Below, in pieces: positions 16,518-23,466 of a stretch of 52,716 nt of DNA. Every line of letters begins with the position of its first letter. Positions within the stretch are counted from its first letter, which is position 1. Below the pieces are notes generated by a model. That model was not told the DNA's origin, did no database searches, and saw only the letters and a program-made list of their open reading frames with translations. A program made the translations under genes and the position numbers. Source of the stretch: Clostridia bacterium (GTDB lineage Bacteria; Bacillota_A; Clostridia; Christensenellales; Aristaeellaceae); contig JAGBBE010000067.1 in NCBI GenBank assembly GCA_017938645.1, forward strand, positions 1 through 52,716, in the 5' to 3' direction.

Positions 16518-17194
16518 TCAAAGGCGTTCTTTTTGACATGGACGGCGTGATTCTGGATACCGAACGGCAGGGCAGATCAATTTTTCTTGGCGAGTGCGTC
16601 AAACGCGGCTATCCGCAGGTGGACGAGGTCTTCTACGAAAGACTTCTGGGACAGACCCGCGAAGCCGACTGCGCCCTGATGAAGGAAGCCCTCGGCCAGG
16701 CGTTTCCCTTTGACGAAATGTACGACGCCTACCGTGCGGGCCTGTACGCCATGGCGGAAAAGGGCATTCTGCCTACGCGCCCCGGCGTCAGGGAGTGCAT
16801 GGAAGGCCTCAAAAAGCGCGGTATCCGCATAGCGCTGGCCACCAGCACTGCGCGTCCGATTGTGGAGATGTACCAGCAGCACATTCCGGAAATGCGCGGC
16901 GTGTTTGACTTCATGGTCTGCGGCAAGGAAGGCGGACGCTCCAAGCCCGCGCCGGACATCTACCTCAAGGCTGCCGCCGGCATCGGCGTGGACATTACCG
17001 AATGCATCGGCGTAGAAGACAGCCTCCATGGCCTCAGGAGCATCCGCGCCGCCGGCGGCGTGTGCGTGATGGTGCCGGATCTGCTCCGGCGCGATGAACA
17101 GTTTGCAGGCGTGGTGGATCACGAGCTTCAGGACCTCACGCAGCTGTGCCCGCTGATCGACCGGCTTAATCTGGAAGCACGGGTGCGGGCATAA
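16514..17194 (+). CDS. HAD-superfamily phosphatase / beta-phosphoglucomutase-like
   Basis: A 226-residue HAD hydrolase. Motif I is FDMDGVILDTE (nucleophile Asp8 and acid Asp10), motif II is LATSTA, the lysine of motif III is in GRSKPAPDIYLKAA, and motif IV is IGVEDSLHGLRSIRAAG. The helical cap between motifs I and II is of the beta-phosphoglucomutase/phosphatase class. It probably dephosphorylates or isomerises a small phosphorylated metabolite. Coupled to the FAD oxidoreductase by an ATGA overlap. Substrate unknown. Confidence 0.9.
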   Translation: MIKGVLFDMDGVILDTERQGRSIFLGECVKRGYPQVDEVFYERLLGQTREADCALMKEALGQAFPFDEMYDAYRAGLYAMAEKGILPTRPGVRECMEGLKKRGIRIALATSTARPIVEMYQQHIPEMRGVFDFMVCGKEGGRSKPAPDIYLKAAAGIGVDITECIGVEDSLHGLRSIRAAGGVCVMVPDLLRRDEQFAGVVDHELQDLTQLCPLIDRLNLEARVRA

Positions 17195-17240
17195 CATAGA
17201 AAGAACCTGCTCCGGAAAAACGGAGCAGGTTCTTTCTATG
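17195..17240. terminator. strong bidirectional terminator
   Basis: A perfect 20-bp inverted repeat (17195-17214 and 17221-17240) with loop GAAAAA. It contains A/T-rich AGAAAG/CTTTCT flanks and sits between the convergent HAD and MarR genes. Confidence 0.8.
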
Positions 17241-17244
17241 CATT

Positions 17245-17688
17245 TCAGGGACGAAACTTTGTCAGCCTCTCCACCAGCCGTTCCATCACAGCGGCGGTGT
17301 GTGCGATATCCTCCAGATTCTCGCCCTCGAACAGCGCGTGAATCTGCGCTTTCTCCTTGGTGATGATGTCTTTGAAAACTGCGTGTCCTTCCTCCGTTGG
17401 ATAGCAATGAAAACCGTGCGCAACGCGCTGACTCTTTTCACGACGGATCAGGCCGTTGGTTTCAAGCAGCCTGCAGCCGCGGGAGGTACAGCTTTTGTCA
17501 AGGCTCATCACATCCGAAATCTCCTGCTGGGAGATGCCGGGCGAAAGGATAATCGTTTCGAGAATCGGGAATGTGGCGGTGCTCAGCCCGGCCTGCGCCA
17601 TGGGTTCGTTCCACATCCGGTGCGAAAGTGAAAAAATGCGCCAGGAATTACGCACAAGCTCCTTGTACCTGCATGTCAGCTGATCCAC
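17245..17688 (-). CDS. MarR-family regulator near the sugar ABC operon
   Basis: A 147-residue winged-helix protein. ILETIILSPGISQQEISDVMSLDKSCTSRGCRLLETNGLIRREKSQRVAHGFHCYPTEEG is the MarR helix-turn-helix and wing; a helical dimer segment follows. GTG start with GAGGAGG upstream; an own promoter lies at 17714-17742. It lies downstream of the importer operon on the same strand but is a separate unit. It could control the importer, yet no sequence evidence connects them. The first helix is preceded by SLSHRMWNEPMAQAGLS, common in this family. Confidence 0.88.
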   Translation of the reverse strand: MDQLTCRYKELVRNSWRIFSLSHRMWNEPMAQAGLSTATFPILETIILSPGISQQEISDVMSLDKSCTSRGCRLLETNGLIRREKSQRVAHGFHCYPTEEGHAVFKDIITKEKAQIHALFEGENLEDIAHTAAVMERLVERLTKFRP

Positions 17689-17713
17689 CGTACCGCCTCC
17701 TCTCTGACCTCAC

Positions 17714-17742
17714 ATTATACACATTGATGAAAAAAACCGCAA
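17714..17742 (-). promoter_or_regulatory. promoter of the MarR gene
   Basis: Minus strand: TTGCGG (17737-17742), 17-bp spacer starting with seven T, TATAAT (17714-17719), 26 bases before the GTG start. Confidence 0.7.
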
Positions 17743-17752
17743 CAATAAAGTC

Positions 17753-17785
17753 AGAACGCAGCTCATAAAAAACAAGCTGCGTTCT
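17753..17785. terminator. hairpin terminator after the ABC operon
   Basis: AGAACGCAGCT/AGCTGCGTTCT, 11-bp perfect stem with 11-base loop, flanked by T-rich DNA on both sides. It sits just after the last permease gene. Confidence 0.65.
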
Positions 17786-17792
17786 TTGTTTT

Positions 17793-18656
17793 TTATCCCT
17801 TGACCGCACCGGAAACCGTCATGGCCTGCTCTACCTGTTCAGAGAACAGGCAGTAGACCAGAATGGCCGGAAGGCTGGCGATGACCATCGTCGCGCCCAT
17901 GCTGCCCCAGTCGGTGGTGAACTGTCCCTGGAAAAACAGAACGCCCAGCGGCAGGGTCTTGAGGTTGGCGGTGGTGCCCACCAGCACGTTTGCGAGGATG
18001 AATTCATTCCATGCAGACAGAAATACATAGATTGCAATGGTAATCGTGGCCGGAGCAACCAGCGGAACCATGATATAGAGGAAGGTCTGCCAAATGTTTG
18101 CGCCATCCATGCAGGCGGCCTCTTCCATCTCGCGCGGGATGCCCTTGAAGAAGCCGTAGTACACCATGCAGGCAAAGGCGAGGTTGATGGCGGCATAGGG
18201 GAAGATCAGCGACCAGCGGGTGCCCATGAGGCCGAGCTTGCTTACCGTCTGCACAACCGGCAGCATGATGGCCTGCACCGGAATGAACATGCCCAGCGCA
18301 ATGAAGGTACGCGCGGTTTCACTCAGTCCCCAGCGCAGCCTTGCAACCGCGAAGGTGAACATCATCGCGCAGATAATGGTCAGCGCTACCGTGAACGCGC
18401 CCACGATCACGCTGTTCTGGAAGTACAGAGGCACGTCGTACTGCGTCCATGCATTTACGTAGTTCTGAAACTGCCACGAAATCGGCGGGCCGAAGGGGTT
18501 GGTGACGAAGATTTCTTCATTGCTCTTGAAGGAATAGAAGATCATCCACACCAGCGGATAAAGAGACACGATCGCATACAGCCACAGAAAAATGGTGAAG
18601 ATCACCGACGACACGCCGCGGTGCTTGCGCGGATTTCCATTTTTGGCTTTTGTCAT
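17793..18656 (-). CDS. carbohydrate ABC transporter permease (MalG/LacG-like)
   Basis: A 287-residue inner-membrane permease with six predicted helices. It carries the MalG-class EAA loop, EEAACMDGANIWQTFLYIMVPLVAP, which docks the ATPase. The N-terminal YAIVSLYPLVWMIFYSFKSNEEIF is typical. It is the last gene of the binding protein/permease/permease operon and overlaps the preceding permease by 4 bases. No ATPase gene is present; Firmicutes importers of this class often share one MsmX-type ATPase, so this is expected rather than a defect. Substrate: a sugar or oligosaccharide, not identifiable. Confidence 0.95.
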   Translation of the reverse strand: MTKAKNGNPRKHRGVSSVIFTIFLWLYAIVSLYPLVWMIFYSFKSNEEIFVTNPFGPPISWQFQNYVNAWTQYDVPLYFQNSVIVGAFTVALTIICAMMFTFAVARLRWGLSETARTFIALGMFIPVQAIMLPVVQTVSKLGLMGTRWSLIFPYAAINLAFACMVYYGFFKGIPREMEEAACMDGANIWQTFLYIMVPLVAPATITIAIYVFLSAWNEFILANVLVGTTANLKTLPLGVLFFQGQFTTDWGSMGATMVIASLPAILVYCLFSEQVEQAMTVSGAVKG

Positions 18657-19570
18657 GCTGCGTCGCCTCCCTTCAGAGCGCGCCGTTTGAGAAGCGGCGT
18701 TTCACGATCCTTGAACAGCCAGTTGAGGATCAGAATCACGATCAGACATTCCAGCACCAGAATGGCCGCAGCCGACAGACCGTAGCCGTACTTATGGCTG
18801 ACAAACGCCTGACGGTACATGATATAGGTCAGCGTATACGTGGCCGTGCCGGGACCGCCGCCGGTCATGATCTGCATTTCGGTAAACGCCTTGATGCCGC
18901 CGGTCACGGAAACCAGCAGGCAGAAGTTATACGTATCCTTCAACAGCGGCAGCGTGATGTACCAGTGGGATTTGAGCGAGGTTGCGCCGTCAATTTCAGC
19001 CGCCTCGTAATATTCTTCGCCGATGGACTTGATGCCCGCTACCAGCAGCGCGAACTGATAACCCATCCACTGCCACGCATTGACGAACGCGATGGCATAG
19101 ATAGCCTCGTAGCGCTTGCCGAGCCAGTTTTGCTGCCAGTTGAGCCCAATGGCGCGGGCGGCGGCGTTGAGCAGACCGTTGTCGGGATCCATGATGGACA
19201 CCCACAGCTGACACACCACCGTGACGCTGAGCACCACAGGGATGAAGTAAGCCGTGCGGAAGAACTTGCGGCAGCGGATGCGCTTATCGCTGACAGCGAT
19301 GGCAAAGATCGTGGCCAGCACGATCTGATACACCGTGATGACCGCGCCGAACTTGAGGCCGTTGAGGTTGGCAACCTTGAAAGCGGAGTAATCAAACAGC
19401 TTCTTGTAGTTGGCAAGTCCGGTGAAAATCGCCGGGTTCACGCCGTCCCACTCGGTAAAGCTGTACACAAACACCTGAATCAGCGGATAGAAAACGAAGA
19501 TGCCGAATAAAAGAAGCGCGGGGGCGATGAAAGCCGCAATCGCCCAGCGGTTGGATAAGTAGCGTTTCAT
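18653..19570 (-). CDS. carbohydrate ABC transporter permease (MalF/UgpA-like)
   Basis: A 305-residue six-helix permease. The start MKRYLSNRWAIAAFIAPALLLFGIFVFYPLIQVFVYSFTEWDG is classic for the MalF/UgpA class, and the EAA loop reads EYYEAAEIDGATSLKSHWYITLPLL. It forms the channel with the MalG-like partner, to which it is coupled by a 4-base overlap. It follows the binding-protein gene after 147 bases that contain a hairpin able to reduce read-through. Confidence 0.95.
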   Translation of the reverse strand: MKRYLSNRWAIAAFIAPALLLFGIFVFYPLIQVFVYSFTEWDGVNPAIFTGLANYKKLFDYSAFKVANLNGLKFGAVITVYQIVLATIFAIAVSDKRIRCRKFFRTAYFIPVVLSVTVVCQLWVSIMDPDNGLLNAAARAIGLNWQQNWLGKRYEAIYAIAFVNAWQWMGYQFALLVAGIKSIGEEYYEAAEIDGATSLKSHWYITLPLLKDTYNFCLLVSVTGGIKAFTEMQIMTGGGPGTATYTLTYIMYRQAFVSHKYGYGLSAAAILVLECLIVILILNWLFKDRETPLLKRRALKGGDAA

Positions 19571-19600
19571 AAAGCCTCCGAAGAGTCAAGCATGGGAAAA

Positions 19601-19624
19601 GGGCTGCCGTATGCACGGCAGCCC
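19601..19624 (-). terminator. partial terminator / attenuating hairpin inside the ABC operon
   Basis: Perfect 10-bp stem GGGCTGCCGT/ACGGCAGCCC with 4-base loop, followed on the minus strand by TTTTCCC. It lies between the binding-protein gene and the permeases. This placement usually makes binding protein more abundant than permease. Confidence 0.65.
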
Positions 19625-19654
19625 GAAGACAGTCGAAACTGTCCTTGGGGTGAT

Positions 19655-19680
19655 ATCGGAGGGACCGAAGCCCCTCCGAT
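19655..19680. other. second hairpin in the ABC intercistronic gap
   Basis: ATCGGAGGG/CCCTCCGAT, 9-bp perfect stem with 8-base loop, just after the binding-protein stop. There is no U-tract on the minus strand, so mRNA 3'-end protection is more likely than termination. Confidence 0.5.
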
Positions 19681-19717
19681 TTTATTCGTATCCGGCGAGC
19701 TTTTTCGACACTTTCGC

Positions 19718-20968
19718 TTATTCCATCGCGGCGGCGATCTCGTCGATCACTTCCTCAGCGGTGTACTCGCCGCTGATCAGCGCCTGAGACCAGGTGCCGA
19801 TGGCCTCGGTGAAGGTGGTGTTGGTCAGACCCCAGGTGAAGGCGGTGGTGCTGGTCATGCCGGGGATGGCGGCAACCAGATCCTGCATCATCTTAGGAAG
19901 CTGATCGTTGGTCATGCCCACATCCAGAGCAACCAGGGGGCTGGAGCGCAGGGTGATCTTGGCTTCGCAGTACTTTTCGCTGATGAAGGCGGCGACTTCC
20001 GCAGCCAGCTCGGCGTTGGGACTGTCGGGATTGACGGCATAGCCGCTCACGCTGCCGCTGCCGGCGAAGGCGTTCTTGCTGGCTTCATAGGCTTCTTCGT
20101 CATAGGAGGGATAGGCAACCCACACGGCCTTTTCGCCCAGGGCCTTCTCGGCGTCCGGGATGTACCACTGGCCGTTGATGAACATGGCGGCCTTGCCGGA
20201 GAGGAACATTTCGGAAGCCTGGTCATAGTTGGTGGAGGTGGCGCCGGTCTGGAACACACCAGCCTTGGCCAGATCAGCCACAACCTCGGCGGCCTTCACA
20301 TAGGCTTCATCGGTGATCTTGGCAGCGCCGGTATCCAGCGCCTTGATGCCGCCGGCATTGTAGCGGGTGGCTACGATGTCGTACATAGCGGCAGCGTTCC
20401 AGCCCTCCTGGGCGAACAGGGCCAGAGGCACGATGCCATTGGCGTTGAACACATCAGCGCAGGCCTTCAGCTCGTCAAAGGTGGTGGGGATTTCCAGGCC
20501 ATACTGCTCGAACAGCGCAGTGTTCACATACAGCAGCACATACTCGTGGCCGGCATAGGGGAAGGCGTAGATGTTGCCGTCGTCGGAGTAGAGGAATTCC
20601 TTGCAGGTTTCATAAACCTTGCCCGCAAAGCCGGTCTTCTCGGCCACGTCGTTGAGAACCATCATCTGGTTGCTCTGACGCAGGGTGGAGAAGATGCCGG
20701 AGCCGGTCTGATAGATATCCGGCAGCTGGCCCGCGGCAGCGAGGCTGAGCAGGGTGGCGCCGTCGTCCTGAGCCTGCACGATCAGCTCAAGCTCAACATT
20801 GGGATAGGCTTCCGCCAGCTTTTCCACGGCGTAGTCATAGGGAACCTTGGTATCGTCGTCGGCATACTGGGCGTAGATCTTCAGGGTGACCTTTTCGCCT
20901 TCAGCCAGAGCGCTCATGCAGCTGAACACCAGCATGGCGGCGAGGAGCATCGCGAGGAACTTCTTCAT
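19718..20968 (-). CDS. ABC transporter sugar-binding protein (family 1 extracellular solute-binding)
   Basis: A 416-residue exported binding protein. Residues 1-22 form a signal peptide (MKKFLAMLLAAMLVFSCMSALA), cut after ALA or lipidated at the Cys of VFSC. The mature part starts VTLKIYAQYADDD and has the two-lobe family-1 pattern (TLRQSNQMMVLNDVAE, IYAFPYAGHEYVLLYVNTALFEQYGLEIPTTFDELKACADVF, LFLSGKAAMFINGQWYIPDAE). It captures a carbohydrate at the cell surface and delivers it to the two permeases. AAAGGAG precedes the ATG. A consensus promoter with an overlapping palindrome drives the operon. Confidence 0.95.
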   Translation of the reverse strand: MKKFLAMLLAAMLVFSCMSALAEGEKVTLKIYAQYADDDTKVPYDYAVEKLAEAYPNVELELIVQAQDDGATLLSLAAAGQLPDIYQTGSGIFSTLRQSNQMMVLNDVAEKTGFAGKVYETCKEFLYSDDGNIYAFPYAGHEYVLLYVNTALFEQYGLEIPTTFDELKACADVFNANGIVPLALFAQEGWNAAAMYDIVATRYNAGGIKALDTGAAKITDEAYVKAAEVVADLAKAGVFQTGATSTNYDQASEMFLSGKAAMFINGQWYIPDAEKALGEKAVWVAYPSYDEEAYEASKNAFAGSGSVSGYAVNPDSPNAELAAEVAAFISEKYCEAKITLRSSPLVALDVGMTNDQLPKMMQDLVAAIPGMTSTTAFTWGLTNTTFTEAIGTWSQALISGEYTAEEVIDEIAAAME

Positions 20969-21028
20969 GGTACAGTTCTCCTTTTGCTATGATGTTTTTT
21001 ACGGCGCTTCGTCCGTAGCTTTAGGGTA

Positions 21029-21057
21029 AGTATACACATGCAATAAAGTTGTGTCAA
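21029..21057 (-). promoter_or_regulatory. promoter of the sugar ABC operon
   Basis: Minus strand: consensus TTGACA (21052-21057), 17-bp spacer, TATACT (21029-21034). It lies about 60 bases before the binding-protein start. Confidence 0.88.
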
Positions 21058-21062
21058 CAACT
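21047..21062. promoter_or_regulatory. palindromic operator over the ABC -35 box
   Basis: AGTTGT-GTCA-ACAACT, perfect 6-bp arms around 4 bases, centred on the -35 box of the ABC promoter. The placement would let a dimeric repressor block RNA polymerase. Confidence 0.6.
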
Positions 21063-21164
21063 TCGAGGAAAAATGTTTACATCAAATCGGATTTAATTGC
21101 GTAAGAAAATAAAAAAGTCGAATACATGAAAAACAGACTTTCGGGTTCCGCTGACGCTCTCCCC

Positions 21165-21193
21165 TTGATTTGCCCCGTTCCAGCGGATATAAT
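21165..21193 (+). promoter_or_regulatory. promoter of the DUF5711-like gene
   Basis: TTGATT (21165-21170), 17-bp spacer, TATAAT (21188-21193). Confidence 0.75.
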
Positions 21194-21289
21194 AAAAAGA
21201 GCGCCTTTCCTGAACTTTCCGGGCGCTGCAAGAATCCGGCGCGGTCATACGTTTCATTCATGTACCGCGCGCCAACAGGAGAAAAAGCC

Positions 21290-22417
21290 ATGCAAAGAGT
21301 CAAACCCCGTTTAAGCCGCGTGCAGGCCTACGCGCTGCTGATATTGATCCTGATCCTGCTGGGACTGGGCATCTGGGGCGTTACGCGCCTGTTTGGCCAG
21401 AAGAATGAGGCGGGCGTGACGGCCTCGCTTCTGCCCTGTCCCTACAGCGAGGAAATCAAGCCCTTTGGCAAAAACGTGCTCTACTATGACGGTATGAGCC
21501 TGCACTGCATGTCGGAAACCGGCACTGTGCGCTGGTCGTTCCAGCTGGGTGCCAACGCAGGCTATCACTGCACCGACAGCATGATCACCGCCTGGGTGGG
21601 ATCCACCGTCTACATTCTCGACGCCAACGGCCGCTCCACCTACAACGACAATCTGGGCGAAGAAATCCAGTTTGCGCGCATCGGCGGACAGTACATTGCC
21701 GCCGTGGTCGGCTCCACCACCGCGCCCCGGCTGATGGTGAAGGATCACACCGGCGCGCACATGGACGAGGAGTCCGATGCGTACAGGAACCTGATCCTGC
21801 TTGACGTAGGCTTCTACGGCAAGAGCGGCGAATACATGTGGACGCTTGCGCTGGACGTGCTGGGCACTGCGGCCAACACCATTCTCAACACCTTTGAGGT
21901 CGGCCGTATGAACACAGGCGAAACCTCTCTTGGCGAGCCCATCACCTATGCCATGATCTACGAAAACGGCAGCCTGCGCGCCATCAACACCCGCAAGATG
22001 CTTCTGTTCAATGAGCGCGGCAGTCAGGATGCATCCGCCGACGTGCTGGTCTACGGCTGGCACTATCTGGCCCACGAGGTGCCCGAGCGCGGAAGCTCGC
22101 TGTTGCTCTTCGCACCCACCTCGCAGACCGAGTCCATCTACGACATCCGCGAATTGCGCCTCATCAACGGCGCCGACGACAAGCGTTACTCGCTGCCGGA
22201 TTCCTGCGTAGGCGCGGTCATTCACAACCGCACCATCTATGCTGTCAGCGGCAACACCCTCTACCGTGCCGGTCTCAACGACCGTCGTTTTGCCACCTTT
22301 GAGCTTCCCATCTCCGGCGAAGTGACCCGCGTCCTTGGCCTGCTCTCCACCGGCCGCATCATCGTTTCCGTCGGCGACGAAATCTACACCCTCACCCTAC
22401 CTCAGCAGGGAGGCTGA
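21290..22417 (+). CDS. membrane-anchored DUF5711-like beta-propeller protein
   Basis: A 375-residue protein with a basic N-terminus and one membrane segment at about 13-35 (AYALLILILILLGLGIWGV). The extracellular part is made of repeating beta strands (FGKNVLYYDGMSLHCMSETGTVRWSFQLGA, TVYILDANGRSTYN, GNTLYRAGLNDRR) that suggest a PQQ/WD-like propeller. This matches my memory of DUF5711 proteins of Clostridia, whose function is unknown. AGGAG precedes the ATG at 21290. It is followed, after a 149-base gap with the 90-bp repeat, by cvpA-like DNA. Confidence 0.75.
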   Translation: MQRVKPRLSRVQAYALLILILILLGLGIWGVTRLFGQKNEAGVTASLLPCPYSEEIKPFGKNVLYYDGMSLHCMSETGTVRWSFQLGANAGYHCTDSMITAWVGSTVYILDANGRSTYNDNLGEEIQFARIGGQYIAAVVGSTTAPRLMVKDHTGAHMDEESDAYRNLILLDVGFYGKSGEYMWTLALDVLGTAANTILNTFEVGRMNTGETSLGEPITYAMIYENGSLRAINTRKMLLFNERGSQDASADVLVYGWHYLAHEVPERGSSLLLFAPTSQTESIYDIRELRLINGADDKRYSLPDSCVGAVIHNRTIYAVSGNTLYRAGLNDRRFATFELPISGEVTRVLGLLSTGRIIVSVGDEIYTLTLPQQGG

Positions 22418-22430
22418 GCCTCCTTTCGGA

Positions 22431-22520
22431 CCGCTTCGCGGGGCGTTCGTGACGGAGTTTATTGGTTACTTCTCAGACCGCCGGTCGGCGACAGGCCTCC
22501 CGGCTCGCTGGTGTGAGCGG
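22431..22520 (+). repeat. 90-bp dispersed structured repeat, copy A
   Basis: Aligns without gaps to 36789-36878: 67 of 90 bases are identical by hand count. Conserved blocks can pair: CCGC-TTC-GCGG, CGCC-GGTC-GGCG, and GCTCGC-TGGT-GTGAGC. It lies between a stop codon and the ribosome binding site of the next gene, in the same orientation as copy B. It has no coding signature and belongs to no family I know. Confidence 0.7.
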
Positions 22521-22566
22521 AAGGATGAAAGACAACAGGAATAAGACAAAAAGGAGGTTGTCCTGC

Positions 22567-23280
22567 TTGAATGTGATTGATATCATCATTATTGCGATTA
22601 TCGGGCTGTGCGTGCTGTTCGGGCTTTATCGCGGATTCATTCAGTCGGTGCTCAATCTGGCGGGCGGGCTGGCGTCCTTTGTGGGATCGTTCTGGCTGTT
22701 TCCGAAGCTGTCGGATGTGCTCAGCGCCAACACGGGGCTTACGCGCATGATCAGCACCTACACGGATTCGCAGTCGCTTCTGGGCGATCTGGATCTGAGC
22801 AATCTGGCGGTCAGCACGCTGTCGGAGGCGAATATTGCCGCCATCGTGGATCGTGCCGGGCTGCCGGAATCCATCTCCACGCTGCTCAAGCATAACCTCA
22901 GTCAGCAGGTGTTCAGCCCGCTGGGCGATCTGGCGACCAATGTGGGCGACTATGTAAACCAGACGATTCTGTCTGTGAGCATCAATGTGCTGTGCTTCCT
23001 GCTGTGCTTTGCGGCATGCTTCATTGTGTCGGCCATTCTGATCAATCTGCTGCGCGCGGTGTTCCGTTTTCCGGTGCTCAAGCATTTTGACTGGCTGGCC
23101 GGCGGCGCGTTCGGCCTTCTGATCGGCGTGATGCTCTGCTTTGTGGTCTTTACGCTGCTGCCGCTTCTGGAGAGTGTGATTCCGCTGCCGGAGTTCCGCG
23201 CTCTGGTGGACGCAAGCGCTCTGGCGCAGGTTTTTGAAAACGGAAACCTGATCATATCCATCATGAACCGAAAACTCTAA
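22567..23280 (+). CDS. CvpA-family membrane protein
   Basis: A 237-residue protein with about four membrane helices: NVIDIIIIAIIGLCVLFGLYRGFIQSVLNLAGG at the N-terminus, typical of CvpA, then VSINVLCFLLCFAACFIVSAILI and FGLLIGVMLCFVVFTLLPLL. CvpA proteins are conserved membrane proteins linked to envelope stress and, in some species, colicin V production. A TTG start at 22567 follows AAGGAGG by 9 bases; no ATG fits. A terminator follows. Between it and the DUF5711-like gene lies repeat copy A. Confidence 0.85.
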   Translation: MNVIDIIIIAIIGLCVLFGLYRGFIQSVLNLAGGLASFVGSFWLFPKLSDVLSANTGLTRMISTYTDSQSLLGDLDLSNLAVSTLSEANIAAIVDRAGLPESISTLLKHNLSQQVFSPLGDLATNVGDYVNQTILSVSINVLCFLLCFAACFIVSAILINLLRAVFRFPVLKHFDWLAGGAFGLLIGVMLCFVVFTLLPLLESVIPLPEFRALVDASALAQVFENGNLIISIMNRKL

Positions 23281-23283
23281 AGC

Positions 23284-23321
23284 AAACGCCCTGAGGAACA
23301 TAGCGTTCTTCAGGGCGTTTT
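23284..23321 (+). terminator. terminator after cvpA-like gene
   Basis: Stem AACGCCCTGAGGAAC/GTTCTTCAGGGCGTT, 15 bp with one G-U, loop ATAGC, then TTT. Confidence 0.8.
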
Positions 23322-23378
23322 ACACCCTCCGATCACCCAAACGAGCCCAAGGGATCAAGGCGCGCAGCCCCTGCCGGT

Positions 23379-23408
23379 TTGACAAATGATTTCGATGGGA
23401 TATATAAT
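23379..23408 (+). promoter_or_regulatory. promoter of the MATE transporter gene
   Basis: Consensus TTGACA (23379-23384), 18-bp spacer, TATAAT (23403-23408). It overlaps an upstream in-frame ATG at 23386, which therefore cannot be the translation start. Confidence 0.85.
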
Positions 23409-23466
23409 AGAAGAACCGTTCACATTTTATGACGATCTGAGCCGGATGAGGCAGAGAGGAACAAAA

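Larger units (their letters stand above)
20969..21289. other. divergent control region of the ABC operon and the DUF5711-like gene
   Basis: 321 bases without a gene. It holds the minus-strand ABC promoter and palindrome (21029-21062), a small leader hairpin (TACGG/CCGTA followed by A-run) near 20998-21017 on the minus strand, an AT-rich middle with no recognised feature (about 21063-21160), and the plus-strand promoter at 21165-21193. Confidence 0.6.

Noticed and set aside
23386..23466. Upstream ATG as start of the MATE gene
   Set aside because: It lies between the -35 and -10 boxes of the promoter, so it is not in the message.
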